From Zanthoxylum bungeanum (lineage: Eukaryota > Streptophyta > Magnoliopsida > Sapindales > Rutaceae): a stretch of 64,000 nucleotides of DNA. How positions within the stretch are numbered: position 1 is the stretch's first letter; each line of letters opens with the position of its first letter. The notes under the pieces are model-generated. The model saw nothing but the letters and a program-made list of their open reading frames with translations, was not told the origin of the DNA and ran no database searches. Positions 31,640-45,900 of this stretch are shown here, piece after piece. Both the position numbers and the translations under genes were made by a program. Where the stretch lies: assembly GCA_019454045.1 (NCBI GenBank), contig SKCR01033471.1, forward strand, positions 186,001 to 250,000. The letters run 5' to 3'.

Positions 31640-32158
31640 AACATGAAACTAAAGATGTACTTAATTAATTACATAATTTTTTGATTTAGGGTACTATATT
31701 TTTTGGTTTAAGAATCATTCACAACCCTCAAAACATGATGGAAAGCACTTGCTATTGACCAAATTGGTTGAATTAGTCAGTCTGTTACTATCAATCTACT
31801 TCTGGTGTCAGTGTCTTGTTCAGAAACAGTTTCATCTGATTCATCCTTTAAATAAAATGGAGTGATGAAGGTAAGAAACAAGAACCATTGTTCTTGGATG
31901 TGTATGTGTACTTGCATGCCTTTGTGTATGAGTTCATCTGCCTTTATATCAAAGTGTATATATGTATGTCTACTTTTATTCAACACATTATTTGTGGAAG
32001 GCTATTTAGGAAATCTTAGGATGGATTTAGTAGAGATTATTGTATTAAAAGTATAAATTAGTTTATAAACTATGCAATAAAAATTAGAGTATAAGTTAAC
32101 GTATAAAAATAATATCGTGAGATTATAATTTTATGAGAATATAAACTAATGTTAACTA
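31640..32158. other. AT-rich spacer
   Basis: About 520 bases with only short chance frames. No gene or repeat recognised. Confidence 0.5.
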
Positions 32159-34257
32159 TGTATTTGGTGCAGCGTTTAAACGTCACCTTATACTCTATCT
32201 TAGCAATGTAGGAAACGTTTTTCCAATGCGCAGCGGAAACTGTTATGGCACCTGAACCGACCTTGAAAAATTTATTGCCTTCTCATTTCGCTGAGACTGA
32301 ATCCTCCAACTTTTGATGACATGATTCCTCCTTATTGTGAAGATGACCCACTTCCGGAAAAACTCTCGAATAGTGCACATGTGTGTAAATGAACTGAAAC
32401 TGAAAAATTACCAACACTTGGTAAATTTTTCCTTTAAGATCCGATGCTTGGATCAACCACCCGATCTTCCGAACTATTACTCGAAACCAACTAACCGAAA
32501 TGTGGTCTTCACTCACAAAGATTAATCTCTAAACTCTTTAGAGAATTAAGTTGTCATTAATTATTTTGGCTTATGAAAACTCTCTCTCAACACTTGAGCA
32601 AATTTGATTTTCTCTCAACACTTGATGAAAAGAAAACTCTGGATTTTCTTTTTCTCTAACTCTCTCACAACTCTTGCAAGAATGGTAATCAATTGTTCTC
32701 TCACAACTCTTGTGTAAATGTTTGATAACCTTCAATCTCTCTCAACCCTTGAGTGGAAAAATTCAGGATTTTTATTCTTTTAATAAGCCAACCACCTTTG
32801 TCATTAAGTCACTAATGCTTTTCTTGTAATGGCAAACACATTAAAGTGTAGACCATGCCAAAGCATAAAAAGTGAACCACTAATGAAAAAGCAATTAGGT
32901 AATTAGGTCATACCTAATAGACATAAATTATTAGAGAGTATGGCAAGCCATATGGTCTTGTCTCCAATACAATTTAAAAATCATTATAATAATAATGATG
33001 TAATTACCTTAATTATGATGTAATAATTATCTCATAATTATTACTCACTTAATTATCTCATAATCACAATTTGATTATCTCATGATCAAATAATTCTAGA
33101 AAAAATTATATTAAACACATTTAATATAGTTTTCATTTGTGACAAATTATATTATTAATCTTATTAATAATATATAAATATTATGTGAGTATATAATTAG
33201 ACAATCTAATTATATTAGGTTTGATACAGTTAATTGAGCTAGCATGGGGAACAAATGGACCTACAATTCCGAGCTCCAATAATCATGAAATATTAATTAA
33301 TCTTATTAACTAAATATTCTGAATTATTAACTCCGCGTTATTCCACTAAAAACTAGAAGTTGAACTCTCGTTGCCGTAGATAGAAAATATAAGCCGAATA
33401 ATTTCGATGTCCATCGATATAGCCACTACATACGGATTAACCATTCACTAGTATCTTTTAATTAGAGATGGGACATAAGTCCATTATACCTCTCTAATTA
33501 TTTTTACCTTAAGTACCATTGATTCTCTGATGAATAATTTATTCACAACTATTATGAATATATATTTTTCTATTCTCAATAGAAAGACGAGCGCTTTAAT
33601 CATTCAAGTACCGAATCAACCCTTAATAAAGATATTCTTCTACTTCTCGTAAGAACGAGTGAACTCCATGTCTATGTAAAACATTCTCAGCCACACACCA
33701 AATCATATCCCCAAAATACGTAGTTATTGGTCGAGACTGTTACATCAACCTCACCTTAATAAATCCAAGGACATAGCCTGTCATGCAGAAGTTCGTAGTA
33801 CACTCAGGATTAAGATCAATCCATATATGACCATCTAGTAGATAAAATAATTTTCTATGTTTAATGGATATTATACGATATTCATTTTTAACTAGGTCCA
33901 GTCCTATATGATCATATCATACTATGTGCCTCCATTCTCATGTCACCACATGAACGATCCCGGATCAAGGTCGTCATACAAGTGTAGAATGGACCGCAGC
34001 TATAGATAAACCATAAACAAAGTTCTCACTTCATTTGCTCCCTATGGACTATTTTAGATTACTAACTTCAGACTTAAATCCTCTTGTGTATACCACTTAT
34101 ACACTAAGTCTAAAAGTATATGAGTAATCAAGGATAAACAATATAATTTATAATATGCGATTTAAATCAAACTATTTGATAAATGAATAATGCATCTATT
34201 ATTTCAACAAACAATTATGTTTACATTACATGAAGCTCTAGGGTAAAAAACTCAACA
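32159..34257 (-). mobile_element. 3' LTR-like region of minus-strand Copia
   Basis: The right edge is firm: CTCAACA at 34251-34257 is followed by ATCTCCCACTCGG, a reverse-complement polypurine tract. The left edge at TGTATTTGG is a guess. The region is non-coding, and its structure (CAGCGGAA near one end, long AT-rich stretches) is that of a long Copia LTR. It does not obviously match the LTR that begins at 37569. Confidence 0.55.
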
Positions 34258-34309
34258 ATCTCCCACTCGGACTAGAGCAAATGAGACATGTCATGTAATC
34301 ATAAACCCT

Positions 34310-35410
34310 TTAGGTGACCTTCAAAAAATTTAGCCGACAAGATCTTTGTAAACGGATCAGCCAGGTTCTCTCTATATACTTTCCCCTCTTGTGACTTCTT
34401 GGTTCCTTGGAATTTTCCAATGCACCACTATTATCGCAATAAAGTGTGAGTGGTTTATCCATATTTGGAATAACTTCCAGAGCTACCAAGAACTTATGGA
34501 GCCAGACTACTTCCTTAGCTGCCTCACAAACTGCTACATATTTAGCCTTCATGGTGGAGTCGGCAATATAAGATTGATTTATGCTTCTCCACACAATGGC
34601 TCCACCACTTAGGGTGAACACTGGTCCAGATGTTGATTTCCTAGAATCTATATCCGTATGAAAATCAGAGTCAATATATCCTCTGAGGATCATACCCTCA
34701 CCTGAATATACAAATATATAATTTATCGTTCTCTTAAAATACTTGAGAATATATTTCATCGCTACCCAATGATCTAATCTTGGATTTGATTGAAACCTAC
34801 TGACTACTCCCATTGTAAAGTAGATGTCCGGTCTCGTGCATGACATAACATACATAAGACTTCAAACCGCTGGGGCATTTGGGATATGTCTCATTTCCTC
34901 AACTCTTTGAGGTATTTTGGGAGACCGTTCCTTCGACAAATGAATTTCATGTCCGAACGTTTCTTTGAATTTTGCATTCCAAATCATACAAGAACCTTGT
35001 CGATATATGATGCTTGAGATATTTCTAACAATTGTCTCTTGTGATCCCGGATGATCTGGATCCCAAGTACATAACTTTTCCCCCAAATCTTTTATTTGGA
35101 ATTTGTTAGCTAGCCAGATTTTCACGTCCGATAATATTTTTATATCATTCCCAATTAGTAAAATATCATCGACGTACAACACGATAAAAACCATATTATC
35201 ATCAATAATGAGCTTGTAAAGACAAGGCTCATCGACATTCTGCTCAAAATTATAAGACTTGATCGTAGTATCAAATCTTATGTTCCAATATCGAAATGCT
35301 TACTTAAGTCCATAAATGGACCTTTGCAGCTTGTAATATTTTTATCATATAGATACTCTTATCAAGATTGTCATTCAAGAATGCAGTCTTGACGTCCATT
35401 TATCAAATCT
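34310..35410 (-). pseudogene. Copia reverse transcriptase and RNase H, decayed
   Basis: Minus strand. Reverse transcriptase retains VFIVLYVDDILLIGND (34862-35194) with the catalytic YVDD, then SCTRPDIYFTMGVVSR. RNase H (34310-34855) shows DSRKSTSGPVFTLSGGA, DSTMKAKYVAVCEAAKEVVW and LYCDNSGALENSKEP. Upstream thumb and finger sequence to about 35410 is broken by stops and frame changes. Confidence 0.88.
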
Positions 35411-36460
35411 CATAATCATAATATGTGGCGATCAGGTTGTTTCACAACCTTCCCACTACGTCTAGATGGTAAATTATTCTGATAAACTTGCATCTGACAC
35501 TCAGATGTTGAAAGTGTTATGTTTCTGTCAACAGTTGACAATGGTGTGCTGGTCATACCAACAAGTAACACTTTACTTCGAGGTTTGAACTCTCTCATAT
35601 AGTCTCTTCAAGAAATGTAGCATTTGTCAACACAAATACTTTGTTATCTTTGGGACTATAAAAGAACCCACCCTTAGTTTCCTTAGGATAGCCTACAAAT
35701 AGGCATACCTTTAAACGTGGCTCCAACTTTGTAGTATTTTTCTTCAACACATGTGTTTGACACCCTCATATGTGGAAAAGTAGTAAACCAGCTTTACTAC
35801 CATTCCACAACTCTAAAGGAGTCTTAGGAACAAACTTAGATAGAACTACATTCAAGATATACATTGCAGTTTGCAATGCACACCCCCAGAATGAACTAGG
35901 TAGTATGCTGCAACTAAACATTGATCTCATCATGTCTAGTAGGGTCCGATTTCTCCTTTCTGAACACCATTTTGTTGTGGTGTTCCAGGTGATGTGAGCT
36001 GTAAAATTATTTCATGCTCAACTAAGAATTCCTTGAAATCTCTGTCAATGTATTATCCTCCACGATCCGATGGTAGAGTTTGATGGTTTTACCTAGTTGG
36101 TTCTCAACCTCAACACGATACTCTTTGAACTTTTTAATGTATCTGGCTTGTGATGCATTAGGTAAACAAATTCATATCTTGAATAATCATCAATAAAAGT
36201 GACAAAGTATTCATAATTACCTCAGGCTTTTACATTCATCGGTCTGCAAACGTCCGAATGTATTAGCTCAAGTGGTTGGTTGGCTTTTATACCTTTTCCA
36301 ATTAAAGGTCTCTTGGTCATTTTACCTTCTAGACATGATTCACATACTGGTAAAGTAGCAAGTTTTAACTGATTTAAAATTTCATTCCTTATTAATCTAT
36401 CTATTCGGTCAAGGTTAATGTGTCCAAGTCTAAGATGCCACATATATGTGTCATCATGAT
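35411..36460 (-). pseudogene. Copia integrase, decayed
   Basis: The minus-strand frame at 36222-36443 has the zinc-binding region MWHLRLGHINLDRIDRLI, LPVCESCLEGKMTKRP and LELIHSDVCRPM, with the first catalytic Asp. The remaining core and post-core sequence down to about 35411 is readable only in scattered frames. Confidence 0.83.
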
Positions 36461-36566
36461 AAATCTTTTACCGTTTTATTTTAGGTTTTTCGACCTTAAA
36501 CATTTCAGCATTTAGCAGTGAACTGTGTGTTAACAGCCTTAATACATATAAATTATTTTCGGAGTT

Positions 36567-37361
36567 TCATGAGCATATTGTTAATCCATTTCTACTAATA
36601 ACAACTAATTTATTATCAACAGAAATGGAGAAACCATCTTCCATGAGTTTAGATACATAAATCAAATTCCCGTGAAAACTAAAAATAAACAACATATTGT
36701 TCAATTTTAAATAACTGTTATTTAAAAATCTTAAATTATAAACTCTCACTGCTTTAGCTGAAACGACATCCCATGTCCTGAATCTCATGAAAAAGTCACA
36801 TTTAGTAAGGTCATTCCATGAGTCAAGTAGTTGTAAAAAAGAAAAAATATGGTTAGTGGCTCCAGAATCAACAATCCATGCGGATTTATCATCTTCCACT
36901 AATAGAGATTCGATAACAAGTAAATCATATTTACATGTATTCTTTTTCTCTTGAAGCTCAACAAAGTACTTAAGACAATTCCTCTTCCATTGCCCATCTT
37001 TTTTGCAATGGTAACATTTATCTTTCGGCTTGGAATCATTGGAGCTTTTCTTGTTCTTCTTTTTCATTGGCTTTGCCTTAGCCTTTACCTTCCCAGTGTC
37101 TTTCTTCTTGATCTTTACAGATCTAGAAGATTCGGTAATATTTGCCTCTTCACTGGGTTTACGAGGTCCAAGCATGGACTTGAAATTGGTGAGCTCATTT
37201 AACAAAAATGTCAATGTAAAAGACAACTTGTTCATAGAATAATTGCTTTTAAACTGTAGGAAACTCTTCGAAAGGGTTTCCATGATCATTGTCATCTGGC
37301 TTTGCTCATTAATACAAGCATCATGGGTTTCAACCATATTGAGATGAGACATCATCCTCAA
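36567..37361 (-). pseudogene. Copia gag C-terminus and protease
   Basis: 264 codons on the minus strand. The gag end is followed by a Lys-rich linker, the knuckle CYHCKKDGQWKRNC (the His position is Trp-shifted, so probably defective) and the protease motif WIVDSGATNHI. The gag N-terminal two thirds are missing: only about 200 non-coding bases separate this frame from the primer site at 37555-37568. Confidence 0.85.
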
Positions 37362-37554
37362 GACATGCTCTCAGACTGATGATCTTCCCTTGATCCTTGC
37401 GGTTAACAATGAGACGATAGCCTCAAAATTAAAATTTTAATTTAAAACATATAATGTATATCCAATATGACTTATGCATAATTAAATTAAAAACAGATGA
37501 ATAGATTCAAATACATGTAAAACATGCAACATGTGTTATGCGGTTAAGCCTTGC

Positions 37555-37568
37555 ATCTGATATCATTC
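37555..37568 (-). other. primer-binding site, diverged
   Basis: The minus strand reads AATGATATCAGATG immediately after the LTR end, a tRNA-Met-type site with changes. Confidence 0.6.
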
Positions 37569-37780
37569 TGTTGAGGCAGATGTGGAACCCCTAGGGTCGG
37601 ATCGGTGCTCCGCACAGCGGAAGTGGATCTAACCAATGGATATCTAACATGGTGTATTTTAAAATATTTTTATGTAAAACTACATTCCGTTTCGAATCCG
37701 TAGGACAAAACGGAGACCAAAACGGATTCCAAAAACTCCAGAAATGAGAAAATAAAGTTTCAATATGTATCAGCCTTGCG

Positions 37781-37936
37781 TGTCGCGACGCGAAAGCTTG
37801 GGCTTCGAGACGCTCCAAAGTGCGAGAGCAACTGCAAGTGTTGAATGTCTCGGCGTCGCGATGCGGAATGGTGAGAGTCGCGACACGCCTAGATTTGATG
37901 CTCGGTGTCGCGATGATTGAGGGGTAGAGTCGCGAC
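37781..37936. repeat. TCGCGA palindrome cluster in LTR
   Basis: Five TCGCGA hexamers, mostly as GTCGCGA(C/T), occur in 156 bases within AT-rich LTR sequence. Confidence 0.9.
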
Positions 37937-38925
37937 ATTGTCCTAGGCAGTGAGCAATTTCTAACTTCAAACAAATTCTAAACACTTCCATTTTTCTCCT
38001 AATACTTCAAATACACCTAAAATCCAATTTTAGCATCATAACCACTATCAACACATGTTATACAACTAACATACATGTATTTCAAAAAAACATATATGTA
38101 TTTGTTTGAATCTAAACACAAACTAATTTAGAATCCCACTATGAAATGTCTCATGAACAATTCTAGTTTACCCAAAAGTGGTCAAGTGATTCTAGAATGG
38201 TAGCCATAGCTCTAAGATTTAATTTAGAGTTCCAAATTCTAATTAATTTGTTTCATGTCCAACATGAACATCTTTGACTCAATTACAAGCATATTGTGTT
38301 TATACTTCCAAAACATCCTAACACAATTCATTACCCTAATTTCAACTTAAGCTATGTAATTATGCATCCAATACATAATTCATCATTATATGTCTCATTA
38401 ATGAAAACTCATTAATGAAGAACATAGCTTAGAAGAAGATCAAACATTACATAATAAGCTTGATACAAAGATCCAATCTTTTTCTCCTTGTTGAAATTAT
38501 TGGAGAACTTCCAAGGTTTAGCAAGCTTCATTCCAAGATTCAATATTTATTCCAATACAAGCAAGCTTCACTCCAAGATCTAATCTTGATTTCTCCAAGA
38601 TTAAATGTTGTAGAGAACCTCCATAGCTTCTCTAAACACTTCCTTAACTTAAGCTAATTTCTCCAAGAATTACTTGTATTTTGCTTTCACAAGCTTAGCA
38701 TTCTCAAGCTCATTTTTCTTATGCTTAGCGTAATTAAAACCTTCCTTAAGCTTGTTATTTAAAGCAAAACTTATGTAATTTTTAATTAATAAAAGTTCTA
38801 ATCAACTTTTATATGAGCTTAATTTAATTTGTCCAAATATGTATCATTAGGTGTGACTAATCACCTTTATTTATCACTTTGATTTAATCCAATTAAATCA
38901 AGCTAAAAACACCTATAATTACATA

Positions 38926-39849
38926 TGTTGACGGGTGATTTTCGTCCCAGGAGCAATTTCGAGATAACCTTCCCGAGACAACCCTCATTCAACCTTGAAT
39001 TTGTTTGGTTATGGTAAACCAAAAGTAAATGTGGCAAAAAGGCAAAGAAAACATAAAAATCAACAAGAGAATTTAACGTGGTTCGGCGGAGCAAGTCCAG
39101 CCTACGTCCACGAGCACAAAGTGAGGTGTTGCTTTTTTATTACCAAAACGAGCTCGGCCAACCTGTTTAGAGGCAGGTCTGAAAGTAACTGAGTTGTTTG
39201 TCATTTTTCCTTTTGAATTTCTTACAAATAATGTTAGAATGAAAATTTTTCAACCCTTACAAATGAGATAAGCACTCCCTTATATACTAATGAATACACG
39301 ACACTGTTCTCATATCTTTATGACATCAACGCTGTAGATTTCCGACGATTTGACATGCTTTCTCTTCAAACTGCCTCAGCGAAAGTAAAGTCTACCCTCT
39401 GATTTCCTGTCACATCACGCAGTAAAAGTACACTGTCATATTTTATCATTAATGATGACAACATGTAAGATCTCTAGTACGAAAGTAGATTTCGGAAGAA
39501 AAAGTCCAAATTATCCTGGTCACGCGTCGCTCACCAAGAGGTCGAACAATAGACTTGCTGAACTCTCCGACTGCTCCCGCCCCGACCCATAATATCCGAG
39601 ATTATCAACCTATCCCAGGAGGAAAGATAAAACCAAACCGAGCCACCGGTCTACTGTGGCCAGCCTCGGCTTTGAGGTTGTCGGTTGTGTCCCCTGGTCG
39701 GCCAGATCCGGGAAACTGTGTCCAGACTCTCTTCCCTGCTGAGAAACAAACCAAACCCTCTGAACATCTTACCCTCATAAAAAGGGAAATTTCATCTCTG
39801 CCCTCACCGAACTGTTCGAATACCTTGGTTGCAGAAATCCTCATCAACA
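38926..39849 (-). mobile_element. solo LTR (924 bp)
   Basis: TGTTGACGGG to CATCAACA, flanked by the target duplication ACATA (38921-38925 and 39850-39854). It contains the AACGTGGTTCGGC block common in plant LTRs. A minus-strand TATA-like AGTATATAAGG near 39280 suggests minus orientation. No coding sequence is attached. Confidence 0.85.
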
Positions 39850-40673
39850 ACATATTTACAATTACCAAAATATCTTCAAATGGTAGAGATATTTATGAAT
39901 TGACCATTAAACCATTGTGTAATTATTGAATTAATCCAATTAGGATAAAGTAAATAATCAATGTTATCCAATAACACTTGATTATCTTAGTAGATAATTA
40001 TAATATCGAATATTATCTTTTATCAAAATTAATCTGATACCCAAGTGCTCAACGAGTACACTTCATATTGGTACTCTCTAAGTTTAGACACGTTCGTCAT
40101 ATAAGTCTAGCTAATATGTACGTAATTCGGCCAACTCCGAATTCGCGAAGAACACAAACGACCTTTCTGAACTGTACAAGTCGATGTCATCACATATGTT
40201 TAATAATCTCTCTGTCGTAGGCTATCCGAGTTGTGCTTAGGAAACATAGAATACACCGTCAAGTTTCCAACACATCTCATGTCGACATGTCCACGATTCT
40301 TTACAACTGATGTGATTCACCCTGGGTGATCAGCTTTGGCCAAAGTCTTAAGAATCGTGACTTACTCACATGGATACCTAAACCCCTTATGGTATACATA
40401 CGGGACGACGAATCCTATCTTGATTCACACTTGATTAAAGAGTGCATCAGTCCACACCCAACGAACATCTATAGGCAAGACCATGAAAGATTTCTAACAT
40501 ACATGACATCAAAGTGTGGAGGATCACATATACTACTCAACTCGAGGAGATTCCTATTGACGGTGGTGTGTACTTCCAACTATTAGGAATCACCTGTGAG
40601 TCATTCAGTATTCGGTCCAACCAATACCCACACGTCTATACGAGCTTCCAAAGCTCATGGTACATTGGGTTAA

Positions 40674-42708
40674 TGTTGGTGTTCCTAGAACATGCCAAGG
40701 ATCTAATAAGCATGAAAACATGTTCATAAATTCAAAATAAGTTGCGGAATTACTTACATTGAAATGATTTGAGCTTTTAAAATTTTGAGAAGAAGATCCA
40801 AGATCCAAGATGCTTCCTTTGTTGATTCCAAGCTTTGAGTTGAAGATCTCCAAGATCATTCCTTTGTTGATTCCAAGCTTTTGAAGTTGTTTCCCTATCA
40901 CCTTAGTTGATTCCATGAAGTGCTAGCTAACTTGATTTTGCCACAAAATCAAAGAGAATAAGTGCTCAAGTTCACGCCCATGGAGGAGAGTATTAGGGTT
41001 TCCAATTGTTTCAAGTGTTAGAAGTGTGATGCATGCACAAGTGAAGAAAGAGAGAAGAGTTTTAGGTAAAACCAATTTACCCTTTTACCTAAAAAAGGTA
41101 GTTGGGTAAATGGTTTCACCAAAACCATTCCAAGGTAGTTGGATGGTGGGTGGCTTGGCATAAATGCCAACTACCCTCCCAACTACCACATGTGAAGTGG
41201 GCCCCACATTTGAATTCAAAATTCAAATGTCTCTACGAACATTTGCCGCGGCTCGGTTCTGTTTAATCCGATTAAACGAACTTTCGTCGCTAAATAAATA
41301 AATCTAATTTAATTAAATAACGATGCCTCGCAAATATATTACGAATGTCGTTTATGAATTAATTCTAAATTAATTCGTTCGTTCGTTCGTATTAAAGTCC
41401 GACTTTAATTCTGTAATGAAATTCAATTCATATTAATATATCCAATATATTAATTTTAGCCCATACGAATAAATTAAATAGAAAAATCAAATTTAACTAT
41501 TAAATTTATTTTACCGATTAATTCCTAATTAATCCCGTTCTCTCTCTTCCGAACACATTTAATCCCAGATTAAATAATACTTCAATTAATCTCAGATTAA
41601 TTTTCTCTCTCTTAATTAATCCCGGATTAATTATCTCTCTTAATTAGTCCCAGATTAATTCTAATTAAATCAACTGTCATCGGTGAATCTTTGGGAAGCG
41701 ACCCAAGAGATCCCTGGATATGTTGGCAGTAAATACGGTCATCGGATTATCCGAATACGTGCGTACCTCGTACCACGTGCTTACCGATTTACAAGACATG
41801 GTTGGCTTCTAGCAAAGCACCGTGCCTTCCCAATTCTCCAGAAATATTCTTACTGGAATATATAATCTATGTCAGGCGTAGTATACGTAGTATTGCGTAT
41901 TGCGATCCAGTATCGGATGTCACGTGCTAGGCCTGGGGCTGGAACTGTGTCTGCCCCGTACGAAGCACATGTCAGATGTCTGGTAACTAGTCTCTATTAT
42001 CGGATATACATGACCTAGTCATAATATCCCGATGACTGCAGTACTTAAAAGCACTAGTACCGTATCCGATGTGACATCATCTCCACTATGACTGGAGTGA
42101 TACTTCCGTCTTGACATCACACCCAATACACTACGATTCTCAATATACCCAGCAGAGGCGTACACAGAACCGGTTAAAGCCCTGAACGACCAAAACTAAA
42201 GCACAACGATTGTCGCAAGTATTAGCGATGCAAGTCTCAGGTTAAGACCAAATACACATACCATGATTTCGGACTTCCATAGACACATAGTCATACCACC
42301 AATGGAATTCCGAGGGGTCTATCCTGAGCGAAGCTATTTTCCGTACCATCGGTAAAACACAACCTCCTATTACACTTACATGAGTATCCTATACCCAAAT
42401 ATATGAGAACTATGCTGTTATGATCTCACATAACACGCACAAGTGTAATACTAGTCTATTCCGCATTATCGATGTCCAGTCTCGATAATACTACGACTAG
42501 GGATATTTAATGATTAATCCTTCGTGGACTGATAATGTCTCATATCATCTCAATCCAGGAACTAATCATATGGACCTCCTATCATTTATACATCTAGGTG
42601 ATCTAATCACAAATGATAATAGTGCAATCTCTTTGTCACATAGTTAATTTGTACAACAACACCATGATATGTACAAATAGTGACGCTATGGGTCATAATT
42701 GTCCAACA
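40674..42708 (-). repeat. 3' LTR (2035 bp)
   Basis: Perfect ends TGTTGG and CCAACA, followed by ATCTCCCAC, the reverse-complement polypurine tract. Confidence 0.9.
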
Positions 42709-45700
42709 ATCTCCCACTTGGCCTATAGCCAGTCACTCGAGTGTCTTACACCCGAAATATGTACGGTTCGCTCAAACTGCTGAGGAAAGGCCTTCGTCAG
42801 CGGATTTGTATGATTATCGTCTGATGTAATTTATTCGATCATCACATCGTCACGATGTATGATCCGAACGAATCAGATGAATAGTCAAAGTATATATCTG
42901 GATCATTGATGAGACTATTAATTCTTTAGTCTGCGCTGTAGCCTAGCTCAGCTGCTAACAGAACTATATCTAATCTAATTAGATTTGTTAATGACCCAGA
43001 TGGCTTCTATTGCTGCCTCAGCCGCAGCAATGACCCGCATTTGTTGTTTATTCGGTAACAGTATCTTGCTTGGAAGATTTCCAGCTCACTGTTCCGTTAT
43101 TCAAACTGTATTGTACCATTTTTTTATCGGTTAGAAAACTTACAACAGTGATCACAGTCACTTCAAGTTTTCCTTTTCCATAGTTTAAGACATCATCCTT
43201 AGTTCTATAAGATACTAACGGATGTTCTTAACATAAATCCAGTGACCATCACTAGGATTGGCCTGTTTGTGACTCCATATGCTCAAAGCGTATGAGACAC
43301 CAGGTCACGTACATTTTCCAATGTACTAGTTCTCGGAGAGTCTTAACAACTTTAAATCTATCCCAATAGATCTTTATTCCTAGAATAAAGGTTGTTTCTC
43401 CCAAGAATTCTACGGAGAATTTTCATGAAAGTCAAACTTTCACCGATTGTAATATGGGAATATCATTTCCAAGAAATGACATATTATCATTATCTATATG
43501 ACATTTACTGTCAGTGCGCTCCCACTAACCTCCTTATATACACAAGAATCATTTTGTTTTGAATTAAATCATAAACCATTATGATTACATCAAAATGATA
43601 ATTCCAAGAACCTTATGCTTGCTTCAATCCAGACATGGATCAAATAACCTGCAAACCTTGTTTGCTAGTTTTGGTACGACAAAACCGTCAGGATATTGTA
43701 AACATCCTCCAAAAGGTTTCCTTTTTAGGAAAACGATTTTCCCGTTCAGCTGCCATATTTCATAAATGAAACATGCAGCATCAGCAAGCATTATCCAAAT
43801 GGATTTAACGTGGCAACAGATAAAGTTTTCGTTGTAATCAACACAATGTTGATAACGATACCTTTTCGCTACAAGCCTACCTTAGTACGTTGGTATGTTG
43901 TCTTCCATGTATGTCTTCCTTGAAGACTTATATAGTACCAATAGGCACAATGTCTTGTGGTACAACAACTAGTGTCCAAACGTAGTTGTTATACATGGAA
44001 TCCATTTCGGACTCATGGCACTTTGCCATAATAGGGAGTCGATACCTTGTATCACTTCCTTATATGTAGTCAGTTCGTATTCCTCAATAAGATTGACATC
44101 TTTATGAGGTGAGATCAGAAACGCATACCCCAGGTTGTTTTCTGACTCTCTCCGACCTACGATGTTCTTGTGTATTCGAAGATTATTGGTATAGTTTCAT
44201 CCTTGATGAACCGTTTGTGTTCCATTAAGGACTAGGTGCCTTGAACAGTATTACTCTGATTTTCATCGAGTTTTCCTATCCTCCCACTTACCACTGCATA
44301 TCGGTATTCCTCTTAGGAAAACCGCATGGTGAGCAACAATTACATTGTTCTCTAGTGAGTTGTATAAGTACTATACTTTGGTTTCCTTAGGATAACCAAT
44401 TATATTAGGCACTTATCCAATTTGGGTTCTAGTTTGGTATCATCCAAACGTATGCCTAGCATTCCCAAATCATCAGGAGTGAGAAAGCCCAGTTTCTTTC
44501 CTGTTTATATCTAATATGAAATCCGTTAAACATATTTTTATGGAACCTTATTCAAAATAAGTATTGCACTGTTAATGCTTATCCCTTTTGAAGGAAAATG
44601 GTAGATCAGAGCGACTCATGATTAACTTTATCATGTCCAACAAAATTTGGTTTCTCCGTTCAGACACACCGTCAAACTGACGTGTTCCGGGAGGAGTCCT
44701 CATTGAAAGAATACTACACTCTTTCAAGTATATGAAAACTTACTGCTTAAGTATTTTCATCATGGTCAAACCGTGATGTTTTAATACTTTAGCCGATCTG
44801 TTCGTCTATTTCTTGTCGAAACTCTAAAAGTTTCTGATTTGTGTTTCAAAAGAAACATATAACCATAACGCGATGCCACATCCGTAAGGTCACGAAACAT
44901 TCATATCCACCTCTAGCCTAGCTAGACGTGGGCCCACTTGCTTCACTATGAATAGGGCTAACAGATCGGTGGTTCTTGCACTTTCACCAAGTAAAAGGTA
45001 TTTTTGCTATTTTACCTAATAAACTAGATTCGTAGACTTTATTTGAGTGGAATCAAATCCGTCCTAGTATCCACTCTTCAAAAGTGTGGATATACGAGTC
45101 TTGTTTAATTGTGTCCCAGACAACACTGCCACAAATAAGTCTCATCTGATCAAATCAGTTTGAGCTATTTGTTTGTCATATTATATGTTTGAGATTTATT
45201 TATATTTAAAATATAAATATTGTTATTCACATCTAATGTGTTTATCTCAATATCATCTTTATAAAATAAAACACTTTAGTGTTCTAGAATATAAAGGTAT
45301 ACTCGCAACGAGTTATACTCGATATAGAGATAATGTTTCTAGTCAAACTAGTTATATTATAACAGTTTCCTAATTTAAGTACACACACAAATGGTAGTTC
45401 CTAAACTTAGGTATCTACGGTTGAAACAGCGACTGTCGTCCCGTTTCCGATTCACAGATTAATCTCATCTGAAGTCAGTATCCTGCTCACATCAGATTCT
45501 GCACATCAATGCAAATTTATGTATCACACTAAGTATTTAAAATCCAATTTTAATACTAGTAGTGAACATATTTATGACAAACATATTTGAAGTCAGAGCC
45601 TTGCTCGTCTTCAATTCCTTCATGTCTGCTTTGTCCATACGGCAGTCATGTTTCAATGACCCCGTTTGCCACAATTTAGGCAGACATCTTGAGATATGTC

Positions 45701-45900
45701 CTTTATCTTCCTAGAAGATTATAATGATTTTGCCTTTGCCCTTTTCACATTCCAGAAGTCTTTGGCCAAGCCTTGGCCTTCTAGAATATTGAAGTAAGAT
45801 GCGCCTTGGGCTTCTTGCCTTATTGCAAACTTTGACTTTGGTCTCCTTGAGAATAGTCATTAACACTCCAAGAGTTGTTTATTGCAATTTAATATTTCTA
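42709..45900 (-). pseudogene. Copia pol remnants, heavily degraded
   Basis: No long frame survives, but order and fragments fit Copia pol read from right to left. A CLNCGKRGH knuckle is near 45650-45690, an integrase region near 44600-44720, and reverse transcriptase and RNase H between about 44300 and 42720. Assignment of the individual domains is by position and weak fragments only. Confidence 0.6.

Noticed and set aside
39555..39929. 124-codon frame at the end of the 924-bp solo LTR
   Set aside because: It crosses the LTR boundary and target site at 39849-39854, so it cannot be an old gene.
41683..41865. 60-codon frame repeated at 49211-49393
   Set aside because: It lies inside the two LTR copies of one Copia; conservation reflects recent LTR identity rather than coding.
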